Assembly (NCBI RefSeq): GCF_900110245.1
Contig: NZ_FOCZ01000012.1
Coordinates: 62,001 to 126,000 of the forward strand
From: Niastella yeongjuensis
GTDB taxonomy: Bacteria; Bacteroidota; Bacteroidia; Chitinophagales; Chitinophagaceae
Reading direction: 5' to 3'
DNA length: 64,000 nucleotides
Shown here piece after piece: positions 27,399-35,279 of the stretch. Below the pieces are notes generated by a model. That model saw only the letters and a program-made list of their open reading frames with translations, searched no databases and was not told the DNA's origin. Position numbers and translations under genes: made by a program. Numbering within the stretch: the first letter of the stretch is position 1; every line of letters begins with the position of its first letter.

Positions 27399-28554
27399 GT
27401 AAATAGGGCTTATGTATCTGGTTTAATTTACCAATCTTTTCTATAAACGCCGCCATTTGATAAAGTGCCTGGTGATGGTGTTCGTCCATCTGTTCTTTGA
27501 AGACCGGGTTATTTACGATCTCATTTACTGCAGCGGCTATTGTTTCGGGGGTAGACGCTACAATACCGGTTTTCGCCTGTTTAAGCCATTCTTCATTAGC
27601 TTTTTGAACTGGGCGCATGCCCTTGCTTTGTTGTACTATAAGGGGCGTTTGGGTGATCAGCGATTCGGTAATGGTCATAGCGCCTGGTTTGCCTATGGCA
27701 AAATCGGCCAGGTGCAGGTGGCGCAAAGGCGTTTTAGGTAAATAGGTATATATTGCTACAGGGAAAGGCAGTTTTAAGGCCGTTACCTGTTTGAATAATT
27801 TTTTGTTCTTACCGCACATAATGATCAGGTTCAGATTGCGGTGTTGCCGGGCCAGTGCTTTCACAATGCCCAGGATGCTGCGGGAACCCTGTGCGCCGAA
27901 CGACAGAAAGCCAACGGGCCATGCGGGGTTCAGGCCAATGGCTCTTAATTGTTCGTTGCGGTTGTGCGGGGTGCATTCATACGCACAAACACCAACCGGC
28001 ATGCCATCTATGCGGCAACGTTCTTTTTCGGGAATACCTGCTTTGGCCGCCTGTAACTGCAACCGGGCAGTACCATTCAGATAATACTGTTTTACATCGG
28101 GCGTAAACCAATAGCCGGAACGCACTTCTTCAAAATCAACCGGCACGGTAATGCATTCTACATCGGGATTGGCCAGCTGTGCACTCCGATACAATACCGG
28201 ATTATAGATGGGTGTTACAGATACCACGATGTCTGCCGGTGAGGCTGTCCAGTACCGGGCAATTTTCCGGATGCCTCTTTTACCAATCTGGTTATGAAAA
28301 AACTGCATAAGGCCGATCTGCTTCTGCAAACCAACAACCCGGTCGTTTTTCAACTGCCAGTTAAAGAAATTAATACCGGTGCGAACAATCTTTCCGAAAA
28401 GGGGATGGTGATCGAAGATCTCTGCGATATTCACCAGGCGTACATGGCAATGCGGATTGCGGGTTTGTAATACATTTTTTAATGCGGTAGCAGCGGAGAG
28501 GGGACCAGAGGCCGCTTCTGAATACACGATGGCAATGGTACGTACGGTTTTCAT
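27385..28554 (-). CDS. MGDG-synthase/MurG-like (GT28-type) glycosyltransferase
   Basis: I chose the ATG at 28554 (389 residues), which begins directly with the first Rossmann strand, MKTVRTIAIVYSEAASGP; ATGs at 28569 and 28611 add unconserved residues. The N-terminal half (VSVTPIYNPVLYRSAQLANPD, VDFEEVRSGYWFTPD, YYLNGTARLQLQAAKAGIP) resembles monogalactosyldiacylglycerol synthases, and the C-terminal half has the donor-site pattern VGFLSFGAQGSRS and IGKPGAMTITESL of GT28 enzymes. It should transfer a sugar from a nucleotide donor to a lipid at the inner membrane face. It overlaps the CrtC-like gene by 14 nt. The acceptor is unknown. Confidence 0.78.
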   Translation of the reverse strand: MKTVRTIAIVYSEAASGPLSAATALKNVLQTRNPHCHVRLVNIAEIFDHHPLFGKIVRTGINFFNWQLKNDRVVGLQKQIGLMQFFHNQIGKRGIRKIARYWTASPADIVVSVTPIYNPVLYRSAQLANPDVECITVPVDFEEVRSGYWFTPDVKQYYLNGTARLQLQAAKAGIPEKERCRIDGMPVGVCAYECTPHNRNEQLRAIGLNPAWPVGFLSFGAQGSRSILGIVKALARQHRNLNLIIMCGKNKKLFKQVTALKLPFPVAIYTYLPKTPLRHLHLADFAIGKPGAMTITESLITQTPLIVQQSKGMRPVQKANEEWLKQAKTGIVASTPETIAAAVNEIVNNPVFKEQMDEHHHQALYQMAAFIEKIGKLNQIHKPYLHVTA

Positions 28555-28706
28555 GCTATCTGCTTGCATAGGCTGGATATTAGATATTGGAATTTTGGAT
28601 TTTAGGGGCAAAAAACATTGAATTGTATATTCAACATTTTTTATATAAAGTAAATATAGTAATTATACTTTCCTGTGCAAGTTTTTACGATAAAATGTTT
28701 CTTTTA

Positions 28707-29804
28707 TTAGTTAGACATGAACTTATTCATCGATTGCCAATACTTATCTTTAAAAACATCATATGTGATCCTGAGCTGGCCATCGTATTCTTTTATGAGC
28801 CTGTTCAGCACTTTTGATGGCTTTCTGAAGTCCTTGCAGGCAAAGAAAACCGTTCTTTTGTTATTGGCAGTCTCCCGGGCTATGTTCAGGCAGCCTTCAA
28901 AATCTTTTAGTTCGGTCATCACTTCTTCTTCAAAAACGGCCATCAGCTGATAGGTATCGTTATCGGGCAGGCCATTCCGGTTGTTGCCGTCATAGGATAT
29001 GTCGAAATGCAAAATCCAGGGGTGCGATGCTTTGGCATCCCATTCCAGCAACGTGGAATTGACCACTGCAACAAGTGGCCAGCCATTGGCCATTTGGGCT
29101 TCCAGCCCTACATAGTTATCGTTTTCGGTATCGTGCCGGTGGCCATCATATTTCTCCAGAAATTCCTTTTGCCGCCAGATCAAAAAGTCTTTCAGCTTTT
29201 CAATGGGGATCAGCTCCTGGTTGGCGACGGGTGAACCAGCCACCGTTAGATTGTCGATGGTTGTTATCGAATTCATCTCGCCCAACGTGTTATCAAGAAA
29301 AATATAGGTGCCGTTTATGATGGTTGTTTCATCATCTTTTTTATAGTCCTGGTACAAAACCGTGATGTCGATTTCATCGGGGTAAATAGCGCTGTCGTTC
29401 GAATAAAATGATAAATGGTCTTTGTCGAACACATAACCTTCCATCTTTATACGCACATCGAGCATGTCCAGGGCGGGTTTCAGTGCGGTGAACTTCCAGC
29501 CTGTTATGGCCGGGGCTGCCTGTATGATCTCTTCCGCAAACACGATGTTTTTTATAACGCCGTCTGGTGTAATGATCAATTCTGCGGTTTGTTCATCGTA
29601 CATCCCCGCTACCAGGAACAGCCCTTCTTGTAATTCATTGAGCTTGGGGGAGAGTTTATCGAACAGGTCCTTTTCGATGCGGCCGCCGCCGGTTTTCACC
29701 GCATTGAAGTAGGCTTTTTCATGCTGTTGAAACCAGTTCCAGAAATCGGCATAGGTAGTAATGGGGACCTCTTTTTTACTGAACAATTTTTTTAGAAAGC
29801 TCAT
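28707..29804 (-). CDS. DUF695-domain protein
   Basis: 365 residues, soluble, no signal peptide. The C-terminal third (about 250-365) has the DUF695 pattern: WILHFDISYDGNNRNGLPDND, then LMAVFEEEVMTEL and DFRKPSKVLNRLIKEYDGQL. The N-terminal 240 residues form a second, unassigned alpha/beta domain with the SFLKKLFSKKE opening common to such proteins. Function unknown. It stands alone on the minus strand between the glycosyltransferase and the LytTR regulator. Confidence 0.75.
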   Translation of the reverse strand: MSFLKKLFSKKEVPITTYADFWNWFQQHEKAYFNAVKTGGGRIEKDLFDKLSPKLNELQEGLFLVAGMYDEQTAELIITPDGVIKNIVFAEEIIQAAPAITGWKFTALKPALDMLDVRIKMEGYVFDKDHLSFYSNDSAIYPDEIDITVLYQDYKKDDETTIINGTYIFLDNTLGEMNSITTIDNLTVAGSPVANQELIPIEKLKDFLIWRQKEFLEKYDGHRHDTENDNYVGLEAQMANGWPLVAVVNSTLLEWDAKASHPWILHFDISYDGNNRNGLPDNDTYQLMAVFEEEVMTELKDFEGCLNIARETANNKRTVFFACKDFRKPSKVLNRLIKEYDGQLRITYDVFKDKYWQSMNKFMSN

Positions 29805-29862
29805 TTATCCGCGTTGGTTTGTATATAAACTCTGGTGAGTGGTGTTTATTGTATGGTAATGT

Positions 29863-30630
29863 TTACAGGTACCGGAAGCTTTTCAGAAAATCATCTTTGT
29901 AATTCCGGCCAATGGGGATCTGGTGGGGGCCAATAACAATTTCCTCTTCGTTGAAGCTGTCGATGTTTTTGATATTAACAATAAAGCCCCGGTGAACCCG
30001 CACCAGCGCCGGGTGATTGAATTTATCTGCAATGTATTGCAACGATACCCGTAAAGCGATCTTTTTATTGGTAGTTACCAGCTTGACGTAATTGTTATCG
30101 CTTTCGGCAAACAACAGTTCATCGATGGAGAATTTGTTGAACCGGTAATTGTGTTTTACAAAGAAATAATTGTTGAAGAAGAGCAGGGCTTCTTTACTTA
30201 CTTCTTCCTTCGCATTATCTGCCGGCTGTGGATCGGTGGGTTTACCCGGAACGGCAAAGTTGTGAATGGCTATCTGGATGCTGGTATGCAGGCTGTCGTT
30301 ATTGAATGGTTTTACCAGGTAAGCCGATGGGTTTACCGCTTTGGCCCGGTTTACATATTCGTTTTGTGAAAACGCAGTGAGAAAAATAAGCGGTACTTCC
30401 TGGATCTTTTTCAGGGCGGCTGCTGTTTCAATACCGTCCTTGGCGCCTTTGATATTAATATCCATCAATACCAGGTCGGGTTTTTGATCGGTATACAGGG
30501 CAATGGCATCGTCGCTGCTGGCGGCAATGCCCACTACTTCATATCCTTCCTTTTGTAAACGCATCGAGAGGTCCAGGGCTACAATAGACTCATCTTCCAC
30601 GATCATGATCCTTACTTTGTCGTCGTTCAT
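29863..30630 (-). CDS. LytTR-type response regulator
   Basis: 255 residues. The receiver domain has Glu12/Asp13, Asp57 in DLVLMDINI, Thr85 and Lys107 in AYLVKPF. After a linker, a LytTR DNA-binding domain occupies about 148-250, with FSIDELLFAESDNNYVKLVTT, LVRVHRGFIVNIKNI and the IGRNYKDDF end. Its start overlaps the stop of the kinase gene by 4 nt, so they are a coupled pair. Targets unknown. Confidence 0.95.
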   Translation of the reverse strand: MNDDKVRIMIVEDESIVALDLSMRLQKEGYEVVGIAASSDDAIALYTDQKPDLVLMDINIKGAKDGIETAAALKKIQEVPLIFLTAFSQNEYVNRAKAVNPSAYLVKPFNNDSLHTSIQIAIHNFAVPGKPTDPQPADNAKEEVSKEALLFFNNYFFVKHNYRFNKFSIDELLFAESDNNYVKLVTTNKKIALRVSLQYIADKFNHPALVRVHRGFIVNIKNIDSFNEEEIVIGPHQIPIGRNYKDDFLKSFRYL

Positions 30631-32414
30631 GCTTGTACCGGTTTAACAGGAAATGTAAAAGTAAATACAGAACCGCTGTCACAATTCAATTGCATGGTCC
30701 CTTCCAGCTGCTGGGTAAGCGATAATATCAGCTGCCGCCCAAAGGAGGTGGAATATTTCCAGGCCTTTTCGGTAAGCTCCCGGCCATTGTCGCCAATGGT
30801 TAACTGCAGCTTGTTTGGCTGTTCCTGTAATGAAATGTACAGGGCCGGGTCGCTTACATTTTTATAAGCATATTTAAAGGCATTGGTCACCACTTCATTC
30901 AGGATCAGGCCTACCGGTATAGCCATGTCGGCTTCCAGTTCTTTTACCTCCACCTGTAACTGCAGGTTAAAATTATGTGCTTTGTAACCGTAGGCATGTA
31001 ACAGGTTCTCCGATAGTTCGGCAATAAATTCCTGGATGTTTACCCGGCTGGTTGTTTTTGTTTGATAGAGTTTCTGGTGTATGAGACTCATGGCTTCTAT
31101 GCGGTGCTGGCCTTCCATAAGCGCTTTCCGGGCCTGGGCATCATCGATCCGGGCGCTTTGCAGGTTCAGCAGACTGCTTACGATCTGCAGGTTGTTCTTT
31201 ACCCGGTGATGCAGTTCTTTCATTAAATAATTCAAATGCGTTTCCTGCTTTTTTATCCTTTTATTCTGCAGCCATACCCAGAATAACAGGGCCAGGAAGA
31301 TGGCAGACGCGGTAAAGGACCCGAATAATAATTTTTTGCGCAGGCGGTTTTGCTGGTCAAGGTCTTTTATCTGCGCCTCTTTTTTACCCGTTTCGTAGCG
31401 GGTGGCCAGTTCCTGGGCATGGCCGCTGATGATCTCATCGTCGCGCGTCTTTTTCAGCTCATTGTATTTTTCAAGAGCAGCAGATGCCGAATCAAAATGG
31501 TTCAGGCTGAATTCAAGCAGCGAGCGGTTGAGGTAATAGTTGATCAGGTTTTCCTTACCGGGCCCTGTATGGGTGATCAGGTGCTTCATGCTGTCGAGGT
31601 ACCGGGCAGCCAGCGGATGTTGTGGGGAACCATGGCGCATATCCAAACTGGCAATAACGGTATATACCAATCCTTTTGTAACCTGGGTTACATCGGGATC
31701 GTTTAAGTAGGGTTGCATATCGCTTACTGCCTGAAATGCTTTGGGGTATTGTTTCAATCCATTGTATGAATTGATGATCTGCATATACGACCGCACAATG
31801 ATGTCTTTAAAATTGGCCTTTCTTGCAATCTCGATTGTTTTGTTATGGTAAATAAGGCCGCTGTCGTATTTGTTGAACGAATTAAAAATGTTGCCGATGT
31901 TGGAAGAGGTGGTGGCCATATCGTACAGGTTATGCGATCGGGTAGAGTACGCCAGTGCTTTTTTATAGGCTTCTACCGACTCGTTAAAACGGTTGGTATT
32001 CCTGTATACAAAACCCAGTTTGCGTGTTAAGGCAGCCAGCACATCGGGAGGCAACGGCGTGTGTTCGCTCAGTTGTAAACCTTTTAACGCATATTCCAGG
32101 ATCATGGCATCGTTATCCTTTATCAGATAGGCGGCGCTTTTGGCGGCATAGGCCAATGCCCGCGACGTATCATTACCGTTGCTTTCGGCTATGGCTTCGG
32201 CCTCACTGCTCAACAACAGGGCGGTATCGGGGTTTTGCAACAGAAAGATGGTGGCGGCATCGGTGAGCAGTTTTACTTTTTGCACCGGGGTAGTAGCCTT
32301 TTTGAAAGCCTGCAACAGACTATCGGTTTGTGTTTGCCATTTCTGGGCCATGCAAAAAGGGGAGCCGGGTACAAGTAAAATAAACAAAACCAGGCTTTTA
32401 CTACGGGAGATCAT
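30627..32414 (-). CDS. TPR-sensor histidine kinase (HisKA_2 type)
   Basis: 595 residues: signal peptide (to about CMAQ), periplasmic TPR-type helices (about 30-345), a transmembrane helix (about 362-382), then MKELHHRVKNNLQIVSSLLNLQ, the HisKA_2 motif with His402/His403, and a HATPase domain with Asn506 in LILNEVVTNAFKYAYK and the G box GDNG (541-544). It is unlike the HisKA_3 kinase at 13276-15327 in its catalytic class although the sensor architecture is the same. It forms an operon with the LytTR regulator. Confidence 0.94.
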   Translation of the reverse strand: MISRSKSLVLFILLVPGSPFCMAQKWQTQTDSLLQAFKKATTPVQKVKLLTDAATIFLLQNPDTALLLSSEAEAIAESNGNDTSRALAYAAKSAAYLIKDNDAMILEYALKGLQLSEHTPLPPDVLAALTRKLGFVYRNTNRFNESVEAYKKALAYSTRSHNLYDMATTSSNIGNIFNSFNKYDSGLIYHNKTIEIARKANFKDIIVRSYMQIINSYNGLKQYPKAFQAVSDMQPYLNDPDVTQVTKGLVYTVIASLDMRHGSPQHPLAARYLDSMKHLITHTGPGKENLINYYLNRSLLEFSLNHFDSASAALEKYNELKKTRDDEIISGHAQELATRYETGKKEAQIKDLDQQNRLRKKLLFGSFTASAIFLALLFWVWLQNKRIKKQETHLNYLMKELHHRVKNNLQIVSSLLNLQSARIDDAQARKALMEGQHRIEAMSLIHQKLYQTKTTSRVNIQEFIAELSENLLHAYGYKAHNFNLQLQVEVKELEADMAIPVGLILNEVVTNAFKYAYKNVSDPALYISLQEQPNKLQLTIGDNGRELTEKAWKYSTSFGRQLILSLTQQLEGTMQLNCDSGSVFTFTFPVKPVQA

Positions 32415-32664
32415 TAAATAAAAATAGCAATATTTCCCGGCTTACCTCAGATGTGCTGGAATTTATATATGTGCCGGGTTCCAAAAAAATGATCCCGCTC
32501 AATCTGCATGCCTCGTTATACAGCTATCATTTTAAAACTGAACGCCTTGGCGTGTCCTGAAAAAGTATGTTTTCAATAATAAAAAATACAATAATTAAAC
32601 AGGATCGTACACCTTGTACTTTCTTGATACGTCTTCGTCCTATTATGCTTTAGTTTGAATGAAT

Positions 32665-32967
32665 ATGAGGTACTTTGATAACATGATCAAAGATAATCGC
32701 TATAATGTTGCCCGTATTTTTATTGAGAAAGGAGAGATTAAAACGATTGAACAGATCTTCGATTATATTCCCAAGTCAGTGGTGAGCCGTGAGCTAAAGA
32801 CCAACAACAACCGCTTTACGCGGCTTATCAGCGATCCCCTTGCATTTAAGTTAATAGAACTATCAAAAATAGCCAAAGCCATAGGGGTTGAGACAAAAGT
32901 GCTGGTGAACCTGGCTTTGCAGGATGAGTATAAACGAACAAGACCCGGTAAGAAAGCGGCCCGATAA
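32665..32967 (+). CDS. Small helical protein of unknown function, paralogue of the next gene
   Basis: I chose the ATG at 32665 (100 residues, MRYFDNMIKDNRYN); another ATG lies at 32659. No known family is recognised with certainty. The chain is helical and basic, with IEKGEIKTIEQIFDYIPKS and ELKTNNNRFTRLISDP; the latter could be the turn and second helix of an HTH-like fold (weak inference). It shares the order G-I---QIF-Y-PKS---L-TNN-R-TRL with the product of 33066-33335. TAGTTTG at 32651-32657 lies just before the start and may be its -7 box. Confidence 0.7.
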   Translation: MRYFDNMIKDNRYNVARIFIEKGEIKTIEQIFDYIPKSVVSRELKTNNNRFTRLISDPLAFKLIELSKIAKAIGVETKVLVNLALQDEYKRTRPGKKAAR

Positions 32968-33065
32968 AAGTACAGAATGGAATAATGCAGTATTCGTTCA
33001 AAACAAAAAAACTACGAAACGGTGATTTTCTCAATTTAATCACTATTTCTTTTTTATTTTGAATA

Positions 33066-33335
33066 ATGAGTATGGATAAGCGATATGAAAGTATTAAGTT
33101 CATGATCGAAACAGGGCATATAACCGAATTCAGGCAGATCTTCAATTACATGCCAAAGAGTCCGCTGGGGAAATATCTTCATACCAATAATCCACGAATA
33201 ACCCGCCTTACTTCGGAAGTTGATGATCTTACGGTACAGGAGATCGTTAGCATTAGTTCGTTTTTTGATGTAGACTATATGAAAATAATACACCTGGTGT
33301 TTGCACAATATATAAAAGACAGAAAGATCAAATAA
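33066..33335 (+). CDS. Small helical protein of unknown function, tandem paralogue
   Basis: 89 residues. Homologous to its upstream neighbour over nearly the whole length: MIETGHITEFRQIFNYMPKS and YLHTNNPRITRLTSE correspond block for block, followed by a predicted helix pair with VQEIVSISSFFDVDY. No membrane segment and no enzyme motif. TATTTTG (33055-33061) sits only 4 nt before the ATG, so the transcript may have almost no leader. A terminator follows at 33405. Confidence 0.75.
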   Translation: MSMDKRYESIKFMIETGHITEFRQIFNYMPKSPLGKYLHTNNPRITRLTSEVDDLTVQEIVSISSFFDVDYMKIIHLVFAQYIKDRKIK

Positions 33336-33404
33336 TATACATCGTTTCAATAAGTCGTTAAGGTTCTGCTTTATCCCGAGATTCCCGGGATCCCGGAGGG
33401 GAAT

Positions 33405-33439
33405 GGCCATCCTGCTTGTTCATGGGTGGCCTTTTTTTA
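33405..33439 (+). terminator. Rho-independent terminator after the small paralogues
   Basis: GGCCATCC (33405-33412) pairs with GGGTGGCC (33424-33431), one U-G pair, followed by seven T. Confidence 0.75.
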
Positions 33440-33478
33440 CCGCTTTCTGCCAGGGGCAATTAATTTTAACACAAATAC

Positions 33479-33494
33479 ATTGAAGTATTTCGAT
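33479..33494. promoter_or_regulatory. Putative ArsR operator 1
   Basis: ATTGAAGTATTTCGAT is an imperfect palindrome and its reverse complement differs at one base from the site at 33890-33905. It covers the expected -33 region of the promoter whose -7 box TATATTTG lies at 33504-33511, a position suited to repression. Confidence 0.6.
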
Positions 33495-33503
33495 TTATCT
33501 ATT

Positions 33504-33511
33504 TATATTTG
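33504..33511 (+). promoter_or_regulatory. -7 promoter element of the ArsR gene
   Basis: TATATTTG matches TAnnTTTG exactly, 24 nt before the ATG. ATTG at 33479-33482, 21 nt upstream, can serve as the -33 element. Confidence 0.55.
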
Positions 33512-33534
33512 CACCGGTATTTAAAATGTGAGGT

Positions 33535-33810
33535 ATGGACAGTAAAAAAATTGAGAAGATCTCCCGGGCTTTAGCCGATCCGCACCGGTTGCGGATATTG
33601 GATCAATTCAGAAAGAATTCCAATCCGGTGTATTGTTCAGAAGTTCATGACGTACTGGACCTGGCGCAGCCATCCATATCCCATCACCTGAAACAACTGG
33701 TAGATGCAGATCTACTGATCCCTGAAAAAGAAGGGCGCAACCTCAAGTACAATTTAAATCAGAAAGTGCTCGGCGAGTACATTAGCTTCCTGAATGCCCT
33801 GAAAGGGTAG
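33535..33810 (+). CDS. ArsR-family winged-helix repressor
   Basis: 91 residues, a minimal ArsR/SmtB domain: ISRALADPHRLRILDQFRKN, the recognition helix region LDLAQPSISHHLKQLVDADLL, and the wing EKEGRNLKYNLN. The metal-binding ELCVCDL motif is not kept (one Cys in VYCSEVHDVL), so the inducer may not be a metal. It lies upstream of an MFS exporter and the two share the ATCGAAATAYTTCAAT palindrome in front, suggesting it represses both itself and the exporter. Confidence 0.9.
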   Translation: MDSKKIEKISRALADPHRLRILDQFRKNSNPVYCSEVHDVLDLAQPSISHHLKQLVDADLLIPEKEGRNLKYNLNQKVLGEYISFLNALKG

Positions 33811-33889
33811 AAAAACAGCTCAGGCAAATGCTGCATATATGAATATCAACAGGTATTAAGTCTGTTGGGGAGATCCTATTGACTAATAT

Positions 33890-33905
33890 ATCGAAATATT
33901 TCAAT
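33890..33905. promoter_or_regulatory. Putative ArsR operator 2
   Basis: ATCGAAATATTTCAAT, an inverted repeat centred on AATATT, 10 nt before the exporter ATG. It matches the site in front of the ArsR gene in 15 of 16 positions, in the opposite orientation. Confidence 0.6.
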
Positions 33906-33915
33906 AAAAGAATCT

Positions 33916-35121
33916 ATGAAGAAGTCTATCTACATTATGGCGCTGGGGGCGTTTGGCATTATTACAACAGAATTTGGCATTATTGGTATTATGCCCGCCA
34001 TTGCGAAACATTTTCAGGTGTCTATCGATACGGCCGGCTGGCTGTTAAGTGGTTTTGCATTGACCATTGCGCTTACTGGTCCTTTTTCGGTGCTGCTAAC
34101 CTCTAAAATCAACCGAAAAGTGATGATGTGCCTGGTGCTGCTGACCTTTGTGCTCTCCAATATTTTATCGGCGGTATCGCCCAATTTCACTGTGTTGATG
34201 ATAGCAAGAATTCTACCCGCGTTTTTGCACCCGGTCTTTTGGGCTGTAGCAACGGTAGCCGCATCTAAACAGGTAGAACCCAAAGATGCGCCTAAAGCGG
34301 TATCTGTAGTGCTGGGCGGGTTAAGTGTAGCCACGGTATTGGGAGTACCTATTACCACGTACATAGCTGATCTGATCAACTGGCAGGCTTCTTTTATAGT
34401 ATCGGGAATCATTAACCTGATTGCATTTGCAGCGCTGCTGGCATTTGTGCCTTCTATGCCGGTAATAGAAAATCAATCGGTAAAAAGCCAATTGGTGATT
34501 TTAAAGAAAGGACAAATGTGGGTGAACCTGGTGGCAACCATGATCATGATTGCCGGCATATTTGCTACGTATAGTTTCCTGGCCGAATATCTGGGCAAGA
34601 TCAGCAGCATGAACGGAAAACAGATTAGTCTGATGCTGTTGTTGTTTGGTGCTACCGGTATTGCGGGCAATTGGGTTACGGGGCTGGCGTTGAGTAAAAA
34701 TGTTTTATTGACAACACGGTTTTTCCTGTTATCGTTAATAGCAGTACACATGCTGGCGTATACGTTCGGTGGTTTGTTTATACCCATGACGGCTATTATC
34801 GGTATTTGGGGTTTTATTCATACCGGTGGTTTTTTGATCGGTCAAACCCGTTCAACTGCCGAAGCACCGGAGGCGCCTGAACTGGCCGCCAGTTTAATGG
34901 TGTCGTTTGGGAATGCAGGCGTAACCCTGGGTACCTTTTTGGGAGGGATGATCATTACCCGGTTTGGGGTTCATGAAGTGATCTGGATAAGTATTCTGTT
35001 ACTGGTATTGGCCCTGGGATTAACGTGGGTGTTTGTTGGCCGTAAGGTGCCAGCAGCAGATCCGGAAACTCCTGTGGAAATTACTGAAGAAGATGTTGTG
35101 GAAGAAGCGTTGGGCGTATAA
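33916..35121 (+). CDS. MFS efflux transporter (DHA1 type)
   Basis: 401 residues with about twelve hydrophobic helices. The first loop region reads GAFGIITTEFGIIGIMPAIAKHFQVS, and the helix 2-3 loop contains the shortened A motif LLTSKINRKVMM. The pattern fits AraJ/PbuE-like drug or metabolite exporters (TEF-IIG-MP in helix 1). The C-terminus ends in an acidic tail (VEITEEDVVEEALGV). It lies 105 nt after the ArsR gene and carries the same operator, so its expression is probably induced when the repressor releases. The substrate is unknown. Confidence 0.88.
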   Translation: MKKSIYIMALGAFGIITTEFGIIGIMPAIAKHFQVSIDTAGWLLSGFALTIALTGPFSVLLTSKINRKVMMCLVLLTFVLSNILSAVSPNFTVLMIARILPAFLHPVFWAVATVAASKQVEPKDAPKAVSVVLGGLSVATVLGVPITTYIADLINWQASFIVSGIINLIAFAALLAFVPSMPVIENQSVKSQLVILKKGQMWVNLVATMIMIAGIFATYSFLAEYLGKISSMNGKQISLMLLLFGATGIAGNWVTGLALSKNVLLTTRFFLLSLIAVHMLAYTFGGLFIPMTAIIGIWGFIHTGGFLIGQTRSTAEAPEAPELAASLMVSFGNAGVTLGTFLGGMIITRFGVHEVIWISILLLVLALGLTWVFVGRKVPAADPETPVEITEEDVVEEALGV

Positions 35122-35279
35122 GCGTTCGGGGGTAGAAAAGGCTGCACGGTTATTGCCAATTCTGCACATTTATCGGCAAAATCGACGCATTTATTAAATA
35201 AATGATTTTTAACTTGCTTTACAGAAGCTTACGCATTTATTTTGGATGTTAAAATGTAGCATCCAAAAAGTGAAAACAT

